Shown here one piece after another: positions 58,708 to 64,000 of a stretch of DNA of 64,000 nt. This stretch comes from Paludibacteraceae bacterium (GTDB lineage Bacteria; Bacteroidota; Bacteroidia; Bacteroidales; Paludibacteraceae). The notes under the pieces are model-generated. The model saw only the letters and a program-made list of their open reading frames with translations, had not been told where the DNA came from and did not search any database. The stretch is from contig JAGBEJ010000002.1 in NCBI GenBank assembly GCA_017937025.1, positions 1 through 64,000 of the forward strand, written 5' to 3'. The first letter of the stretch is position 1; each line of letters starts with the position of its first letter. A program made the position numbers and the translations under genes.

Positions 58708-59577
58708 CTAACTTCTTAGTCTAAAAAGTTTCATCAGGGATTTCACATAGTCCTCGGAAGTGCTTATGGACACATGGTCAACACCGTTTTTCGCAAGAAG
58801 TTGCTCGAGCTTGAACTGGCTTTCACCCCAGCTGTTCTTCACATTCATGCGCAAACGCTTGTCGCTGCTGTCTATCCATATTTCCTCGCCCGTTTCCGAG
58901 TCATGCAGCTTCAGCAATCCAACATCCGGAATCTCTGTCTCCATATTGTCATAAACCTGAAGCCCGATTAAATCATGCTTTCTCGAAGCTATGGTTATTG
59001 CATCGCTGTAGTCCTTATCGTCGATGAAATCGGATATGAGAAATGCCGTCGAGCGTTTTTTCTGAACATTTGAGAAATACTCCAGCGTTTTGCCGATGTC
59101 TGTCCTGCCGCTTTCCGACTCTATGTTTATCAATTCACGGATTATGTGAAGAACATGCTTTCTTCCCTTTTGCGGAGGTATGAATTTCTCTATTTTATCG
59201 GAGAAAAACACCACTCCGACCTTGTCGTTGTTCTGAATCGTGGAGAATGCCAGTGTAGCCGCAATCTCTGTTATCATGTCACGCTTAGTCCTGACACGCG
59301 TGCCGAACTCACGGCTTCCCGATATGTCTATCAGGAGCATGACAGTCATCTCTCTCTCTTCCTCGAAAACCTTGATGTAAGGACGATTGAAACGCGCAGT
59401 CACATTCCAGTCTATATTGCGTACATCATCTCCGTACTGATATTCCCGGACTTCCGAGAACGTCATTCCCCTTCCCTTGAACGCAGAATGGTATTCACCA
59501 GCAAAGATATGATTAGACAATCCCTTTGTCTTTATCTCTATCTGGCGAACCTTTTTTATCAAATCTACCGCTTCCAT
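58708..59577 (-). CDS. DUF58 protein
   Basis: 289 residues, soluble. The core REYQYGDDVRNIDWNVTARFNRPYIKVFEEEREMTVMLLIDISGS is the DUF58 signature with a VWA-like metal site. DUF58 proteins accompany MoxR ATPases and may present client proteins to them. It lies 17 bp after moxR. Confidence 0.94.
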   Translation of the reverse strand: MEAVDLIKKVRQIEIKTKGLSNHIFAGEYHSAFKGRGMTFSEVREYQYGDDVRNIDWNVTARFNRPYIKVFEEEREMTVMLLIDISGSREFGTRVRTKRDMITEIAATLAFSTIQNNDKVGVVFFSDKIEKFIPPQKGRKHVLHIIRELINIESESGRTDIGKTLEYFSNVQKKRSTAFLISDFIDDKDYSDAITIASRKHDLIGLQVYDNMETEIPDVGLLKLHDSETGEEIWIDSSDKRLRMNVKNSWGESQFKLEQLLAKNGVDHVSISTSEDYVKSLMKLFRLRS

Positions 59578-59594
59578 CGCTATTTACCCCTTGA

Positions 59595-60596
59595 TTAAGG
59601 CACCTCTACAGCATTCAAAATCTCGCTGATTATTTCCTCCGACGACACATTATTTGCCTCTGCCTCATAACTTAAGCCGATTCTGTGGCGCAACACATCG
59701 TAGCATACGGCTCTCACGTCCTCAGGCACGACGTAGCCTCTTCTCTTTATGAACGCGTATGCTCTTGAGGCAAGTCCGAGATTGATTGTCGCTCTTGGAG
59801 AACCGCCGAACGCGATTTGGCTCTTCAATTCCTTAAGACCGTATTCTTCGGGATTTCTTGTCGCGAACACAATGTCCACGATGTATTTCTCAATCTTCTC
59901 GTCCATGTAAACATCCTTCACCACTTTTCTCGCGTTTATGATGTCCTCAGGCTTCAGAATCGGAGAAATCGCAGCGTTGCCGCCATTCATGTTCTGACGC
60001 ATAATCAGGCGCTCCTCCTCTTTTTTCGGATAATTGACAACAACCTTGAGCATGAAACGGTCCACCTGCGCCTCTGGCAGCGGATAAGTTCCTTCCTGCT
60101 CTATTGGGTTCTGAGTCGCCAGCACAAGGAACGGATTAGGAAGTTCGTATGTATTCTCGCTTATAGAGACCTGCTTCTCCTGCATGGCCTCAAGCAACGC
60201 GCTCTGTACCTTAGCTGGAGCACGGTTTATTTCGTCCGCCAAAACGAAGTTGGCGAAAATCGGTCCTTTTCTTATGTTGAAGTCCTCTGTTTTCTGGCTG
60301 TATATCATTGTGCCGAGAACATCAGCTGGCAACAAGTCTGGTGTGAACTGTATTCGGCTGAAATCAGCATCTATAAGGCTCGCGAGTGTCTTGATGGCGA
60401 GTGTCTTGGCCAATCCTGGCACACCCTCGAGCAACACGTGTCCGTCGGCCAAAAGTCCGATGAGAAGAGCCTCCACAAGATGCTTCTGACCTACTATGTT
60501 CTTATCCATACCCATCACGAGGGCATCAACAAACGAGCTTTGACGCTCTATTCTTTCGTTTAACTCTCTGATATCAACAGTCTGATTTGTTTCCAT
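59595..60596 (-). CDS. MoxR-family AAA+ ATPase
   Basis: 333 residues. Walker A GVPGLAKTLAIKTLA, Walker B VLADEINRAPAKVQSALLEAMQE, sensor 1 VLATQNPIEQEGTYPLPEAQ with sensor-2 Arg in GGSPRATINL. MoxR ATPases act as chaperones for VWA partners, here BatA and BatB. First gene of the operon; a promoter lies at 60639-60666. Confidence 0.95.
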   Translation of the reverse strand: METNQTVDIRELNERIERQSSFVDALVMGMDKNIVGQKHLVEALLIGLLADGHVLLEGVPGLAKTLAIKTLASLIDADFSRIQFTPDLLPADVLGTMIYSQKTEDFNIRKGPIFANFVLADEINRAPAKVQSALLEAMQEKQVSISENTYELPNPFLVLATQNPIEQEGTYPLPEAQVDRFMLKVVVNYPKKEEERLIMRQNMNGGNAAISPILKPEDIINARKVVKDVYMDEKIEKYIVDIVFATRNPEEYGLKELKSQIAFGGSPRATINLGLASRAYAFIKRRGYVVPEDVRAVCYDVLRHRIGLSYEAEANNVSSEEIISEILNAVEVP

Positions 60597-60638
60597 ATTT
60601 TCTATTTGACTTTTACTTTTCCTTGTTATTATTTACTA

Positions 60639-60666
60639 CAAATGTAAACTCAAATGTCCTTTTCAA
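60639..60666 (-). promoter_or_regulatory. Promoter of the moxR-bat operon
   Basis: On the minus strand TTG (60666-60664), 17-bp spacer, TACATTTG (60646-60639). It is 42 bp before the moxR start. Confidence 0.65.
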
Positions 60667-60727
60667 CAGTCTATATTAGTTAAATCTTCTAAACATATAA
60701 CCATATTTACATTACACTGCCGACACG

Positions 60728-60761
60728 AAAAAAAGGGACTCGAATTGTAGTTTCCAGTCCC
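60728..60761 (-). terminator. Terminator of the HU/HU-LysM unit
   Basis: GGGACT (60735-60740) pairs with AGTCCC (60756-60761); read on the minus strand it ends in T7. Confidence 0.75.
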
Positions 60762-60770
60762 TATTTTCTC

Positions 60771-62072
60771 TTATTTTTTAAGATACTGTTTTGCAAGCTC
60801 TTTCGCTTTCGTTAGTGTCTGCGGATTGTTCACATCCACTTTGTCGCTGCCGAGCTTCGGTATCTTCAATTTCATGCCTGCCGACACTGCGTCAGGATTT
60901 TTGATTACACTCTTGTTTGCCTCGAATATATACACCCAGTAGTCCTTATGACCATAATATTTCTCAGCAAGCAGAGTCAGTCTGTCGCCCTTTCCTATCG
61001 TCACAGTAGCTATGATTTCGCCTGACGCAGGTTTTGCAGGAGCAGCGGTTGTTTTATTGTCCTTTTTATCGGCACTCTCTGCAGTTGCTGCCGATGGCTT
61101 CTCTTTTTTCTCTGCGTTGGCCTTTGGCTTTTGCGGTATTTCCACAGGAACGTATCCCGCAGAATCCGATATGCCCGTCTTCTCTGCATTAGCACGCATT
61201 TCCTCCTCTCTGGCCTTCAACGCCGCCCTCTGAATCCTTTCTTTCTCCTTGAGTCTTTCCTGCTCCTTGCGCTCTGCATCGTCAGAATCGCGCTCGTTTA
61301 TATATTGCTTTATGTTAGCAATTTCTGTATCGAAGAACGAAGAGAAGCAGCTGGTTTCTTTCTCTATGTAGAAAATGACACCGCAAAGGCTTATTACAAG
61401 GAAAGCTATCAATATCCAGTCTATGACCTTGGACATTTTCTTTTTCTTCACAAGAGGCACTTTTCTTTCGCCTGTATCGTAGTTCTCTATAGGCGCCGGT
61501 TCCACATAGCCTTCACCATTCGATGCGCTGACGATGGTTTCCGATGTCGAAGTTGTCACCGCAACTGCACTCGCCGTCTCCTTCACGACAGTCTCCTCCT
61601 TTGCTTCAGACCGTGTTTCTGCCGCAGGCTCTATGCTTACGCTCTCCTTTTTGTCAACCTTGTTGAAATCATCCAGCAGCCCTTTTATCTCAAGCGCCTG
61701 GCTATGCAGTTTGGCAAGTTGTTCGTTCTCGTCGTTGCCATTCTCCTCGTTGACATCCATAGCCCTCATCTGGGCATATTTCTCGTTTATCAAATCCTTG
61801 ACTGCGTTCTCTGGAACAAAAACAAGCTTGTTGTGCCCCGGAATCACATATTCCTCGCCTGTTCTTACGTTTACGCTCTTTCTTGGCTCGTTCCATTGCA
61901 ACTTCAGTGTTCCGAAGCCCTTTATCTTCACAACACCGTCATCGACTATGCCCTTGTCAAGAACGTTGACAAAAGACCTGACAAAAGAGTCAACTTCTCT
62001 TTTGTCGCATCCTGAACTCGCCGCGATGTCAGCAAGCAGCTCTTGTATTGATTTCTTCTCCTTACTCTTCAT
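60771..62072 (-). CDS. HU-TM-LysM fusion protein
   Basis: 433 residues. Residues 1-95 are an HU/IHF-like DNA-binding fold (VKIKGFGTLKLQWNEPRKSVNVRTGEEYVIPGHNKLVFVPENAVKDLI). An acidic linker follows, then one membrane helix (about 223-241, VIDWILIAFLVISLCGVIFYI) after KKKKM, so the N-terminus is cytoplasmic. The periplasmic part has a charged coiled coil and ends in LysM (TVTIGKGDRLTLLAEKYYGHKDYWVYIFEANKSVI). HU binds DNA, LysM binds peptidoglycan; together they could join nucleoid and wall. The start overlaps the HU gene by 11 bp. Confidence 0.88.
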   Translation of the reverse strand: MKSKEKKSIQELLADIAASSGCDKREVDSFVRSFVNVLDKGIVDDGVVKIKGFGTLKLQWNEPRKSVNVRTGEEYVIPGHNKLVFVPENAVKDLINEKYAQMRAMDVNEENGNDENEQLAKLHSQALEIKGLLDDFNKVDKKESVSIEPAAETRSEAKEETVVKETASAVAVTTSTSETIVSASNGEGYVEPAPIENYDTGERKVPLVKKKKMSKVIDWILIAFLVISLCGVIFYIEKETSCFSSFFDTEIANIKQYINERDSDDAERKEQERLKEKERIQRAALKAREEEMRANAEKTGISDSAGYVPVEIPQKPKANAEKKEKPSAATAESADKKDNKTTAAPAKPASGEIIATVTIGKGDRLTLLAEKYYGHKDYWVYIFEANKSVIKNPDAVSAGMKLKIPKLGSDKVDVNNPQTLTKAKELAKQYLKK

Positions 62073-62355
62073 TGCGTGGCAGATCTTTTATCTTGTCCTT
62101 GTATGTGTTTCCAGTTCTGAACACAAGGACTTGTTTTGGAGGTATTATGGTACGTTTCTTTGTCAATGGATTCACCGACAGTCTTTGCTCTTTTTTTCTA
62201 ACCTCAAAGGCGCCAAATCCCTGGAAACTAACGGACGTGCCCTCCTTCAGCTGGTCGAGCATTACGTTCACCATCGTTTCCATGATTTTATCAACCTTTT
62301 CCAACGAAAGGTTTGCGTCATCGGCTATGCTTTCCTGTAGTTTTCTGCTATTCAA
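62062..62355 (-). CDS. HU-family DNA-binding protein
   Basis: 97 residues. Helical dimer part, then VSFQGFGAFEVRKKEQRLSVNPLTKKRTIIPPKQVLVFRTGNTYKDKI, with Pro at the tip of the DNA-binding arm as in HU and IHF. It overlaps the HU-LysM gene by 11 bp, so the two are probably made together and might form a heterodimer. Confidence 0.9.
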   Translation of the reverse strand: MNSRKLQESIADDANLSLEKVDKIMETMVNVMLDQLKEGTSVSFQGFGAFEVRKKEQRLSVNPLTKKRTIIPPKQVLVFRTGNTYKDKIKDLPRNEE

Positions 62356-62434
62356 TGTCTTTGTATTTTATTAACAAAACGCAAGTTAATCTATTTGAGA
62401 TAAATATCAAAGTCGATTTTTCCTTTTTAATTAT

Positions 62435-63730
62435 CTATTTCGCGATTTCTCCGTACAAATCGTAGGTTTCAGCACCTGTTATCTTAACATCATAGAAATC
62501 CCCAACCACCAGTTTTGTGTCGCTTTTCACCAGCACTTCCGGGTCAACTTCAGGCGAATCAAACTGTGTGCGTCCTACATAAAAATCGCCTTCCTTCCTG
62601 TCTATTATAGTCTTCAGCACCTTGCCCACCTTATTTGCGTTAATTTCCTCAGAAATAAAGCTTTGCAAGTCCATTATCTTGTCAAGTCTTTTGTCTTTGA
62701 CCTCTGGAGGCACATCATCATTGTAATGCACGTTGGAATAAGTCCCATCCTCATCCGAGTATGTGAACGCGCCCATTCGCTCGAAACGCTGCGTCTTGAC
62801 GAAATCCACCAATTCATCGAAATCATCGGAAGTTTCCCCAGGATGCCCGACCATAAGTGTCGTTCTGATATGTATGCCAGGCACTTCCGACCTTATCTTC
62901 GCCAGCAAATCCAGAGTTTCCGCCTTGGTTATGTGTCTCCTCATCTTAACGAGCATGTTGTCGCTTATGTGCTGAAGCGCGATATCCAGATATTTGCAAA
63001 CATTCTCTCTCTCACGCATCACTTTCAGCAATTCGTCGGGAAAACCGGCTGGATACGCATAGTGCAGACGCAACCATTCCACACCGTTCACGTCGCTCAG
63101 TCTTCTTACGAGCTCCGCCAACTTATTCTCGCCGTACTTATCCTCGCCGTAATACGACAAATCCTGCGCTATAATCTGAAACTCCTTTACACCCTGAGAC
63201 ACAAGAAACTCCACTTCATCGACGATTTCCTGCATGTCTCTCGACTTATACCGCCCTGTTATTAACGGAATGGCGCAATACGAGCACATTCTGTTGCACC
63301 CCTCGGACACCTTCACATAAGCATAATGCTTTGGGGTGGTAATCCTGCGACTTACGCCCATCTTGCTGTTATACTCAGTGTCACGTCCAAGATACTTCAT
63401 CACATCCATGAAGTCGAATTTGCCATAAAACTTGTCAACTTCCGGAATTTCTTTCTCTAATTCTTTCTTATACCTCTGCGAAAGACAGCCCATCACGATA
63501 AGCTTCTTCAGTTCGCCAGACTTGCGTCGCTCCGCAAATTCAAGTATTGTGTCTATCGACTCCTTCTTGGCGTCTTGTATGAATCCGCAAGTGTTTATTA
63601 TAGCTATTTCACCATCAGCAACCTTCGGATCGTGCTCCACATCGTAGCCGTTGAGTTCAAGACGCCCCATCAATTGCTCTGAATCCACAAGGTTCTTTGA
63701 GCATCCCAATGTTATCAAATCAACCTTCAT
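62435..63730 (-). CDS. rimO: Ribosomal protein S12 methylthiotransferase
   Basis: 431 residues. MTTase N-domain with ITLGCSKNLVDSE and INTCGFIQDAK, radical-SAM CxxxCxxC in EGCNRMCSYCAIPLITG, and a C-terminal TRAM domain (FYVGRTQFDSPEVDPEVLV). It adds a methylthio group to Asp of ribosomal protein S12. The GCSKNLVDSE phrase distinguishes RimO from MiaB. 18 bp after ftsY. Confidence 0.95.
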   Translation of the reverse strand: MKVDLITLGCSKNLVDSEQLMGRLELNGYDVEHDPKVADGEIAIINTCGFIQDAKKESIDTILEFAERRKSGELKKLIVMGCLSQRYKKELEKEIPEVDKFYGKFDFMDVMKYLGRDTEYNSKMGVSRRITTPKHYAYVKVSEGCNRMCSYCAIPLITGRYKSRDMQEIVDEVEFLVSQGVKEFQIIAQDLSYYGEDKYGENKLAELVRRLSDVNGVEWLRLHYAYPAGFPDELLKVMRERENVCKYLDIALQHISDNMLVKMRRHITKAETLDLLAKIRSEVPGIHIRTTLMVGHPGETSDDFDELVDFVKTQRFERMGAFTYSDEDGTYSNVHYNDDVPPEVKDKRLDKIMDLQSFISEEINANKVGKVLKTIIDRKEGDFYVGRTQFDSPEVDPEVLVKSDTKLVVGDFYDVKITGAETYDLYGEIAK

Positions 63731-63748
63731 TCTCCTCTTTATTAAAGA

Positions 63749-64000
63749 CTAACCCAAAAGACTTTCCACAAACAGTTCCTTGTCGAAAGAGCGCAAATCA
63801 TCAACACCTTCGCCGAGACCGATATACTTCACTGGTATGCTAAACTGGTCAGATATGCCGAGAACGACACCGCCCTTTGCTGTTCCGTCCAGTTTTGTAA
63901 CTGTCAGAGATGTTATTTCTGTGGCCTTGGAGAACTGCTTAGCCTGCTCGAAGGCATTCTGTCCTGTAGAGCCGTCCAATACAAGCATCACGTCGTTTGG
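63749..64000 (-). CDS. ftsY: Signal recognition particle receptor FtsY (C-terminal part)
   Basis: The last 83 codons are seen; the start lies beyond the right edge. MLVLDGSTGQNAFEQAKQF and VTKLDGTAKGGVVLGISDQFSIPVKYIGLGEGVDDLRSFD are the G3-G5 GTPase elements of FtsY, with TKLDGTAKGG as the guanine-specificity and closing motif. FtsY rather than Ffh, because the protein ends at ...FVESLLG with no M domain. Confidence 0.95.
   Translation of the reverse strand, partial: PNDVMLVLDGSTGQNAFEQAKQFSKATEITSLTVTKLDGTAKGGVVLGISDQFSIPVKYIGLGEGVDDLRSFDKELFVESLLG

Overview
The window comes from a Bacteroidota chromosome, most likely a gut- or rumen-type member of the Bacteroidales. Evidence is the repeated promoter form TTG-N17-20-TAnnTTTG, the complete moxR-bat aerotolerance operon, a BspA-like leucine-rich surface protein with a type IX secretion (T9SS) tail, a PorE-type T9SS lipoprotein, K+-dependent HppA pyrophosphatase, DUF4491 and DUF3127 proteins, and the HU / HU-LysM / rimO / ftsY block. 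Genus cannot be fixed from sequence alone.

Layout. 1-890: tail of a small repeat protein, then an almost gene-free stretch that appears to hold three tandem small RNA units on the + strand, each with its own near-copy of a 45-bp promoter block and its own terminator. 890-4235 (+): porE-like, thyA, folA. 4285-8788 (-): small HTH protein, PAP2 phosphatase, Tex, M15 peptidase, DUF4491. 9079-11271 (+): hppA, with codon use typical of very high expression. 11345-20245 (-): a type I restriction-modification island read as half-hsdS, hsdM, a two-TM coiled-coil protein, hsdS, a NDT/TIR-like protein, a gap with a + strand structured RNA candidate, hsdR and a YgjP-like metallopeptidase. 20443-25116 (-): secreted hypothetical, DMT permease, ABC-F ATPase, asnA. 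25308-26914 (-): frameshifted remnant of a mobile-element protein, ending against a tRNA-Arg/tRNA-Thr pair (+). 27129-31018 (+): beta-helix lipoprotein, EEP-family hydrolase, small acidic protein, GT2 glycosyltransferase. 31089-33113 (-): galE and a sugar nucleotidyltransferase; 33337-35082 (+): phosphohexomutase. 35183-40750 (-): DUF3127 protein with an SSB-like acidic tail, outer-membrane barrel protein, large mosaic BspA-like T9SS cargo. 41149-45954: YjbQ (+), nadD and prmA (-), an Arg/Ser/Tyr repeat protein behind a sigma-54-like promoter (+), FadL-type outer-membrane protein (+). 46023-52307 (-): clpB, dapA, a DUF6913-like protein, ligA. 52329-60596 (-): moxR, DUF58, a DUF4381-like protein, batA, batB, batC, batD, batE. 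60771-64000 (-): HU-TM-LysM fusion, HU, rimO, ftsY (partial).

How the genes work together. thyA and folA form the thymidylate cycle. nucleotidyltransferase, galE and phosphohexomutase supply activated sugars. The bat operon makes a MoxR-VWA inner-membrane complex. PorE and the BspA-like protein represent the T9SS machinery and its cargo. The strongest candidates for something undescribed are (a) the tandem RNA array at 282-761, (b) the long structured leader RNA that ends in a terminator just upstream of the BspA-like gene, (c) the two extra genes and the RNA candidate embedded in the type I R-M operon, and (d) the HU-TM-LysM protein that could tie DNA to the cell wall. Everything below was read by eye; no homology search or folding program was run.
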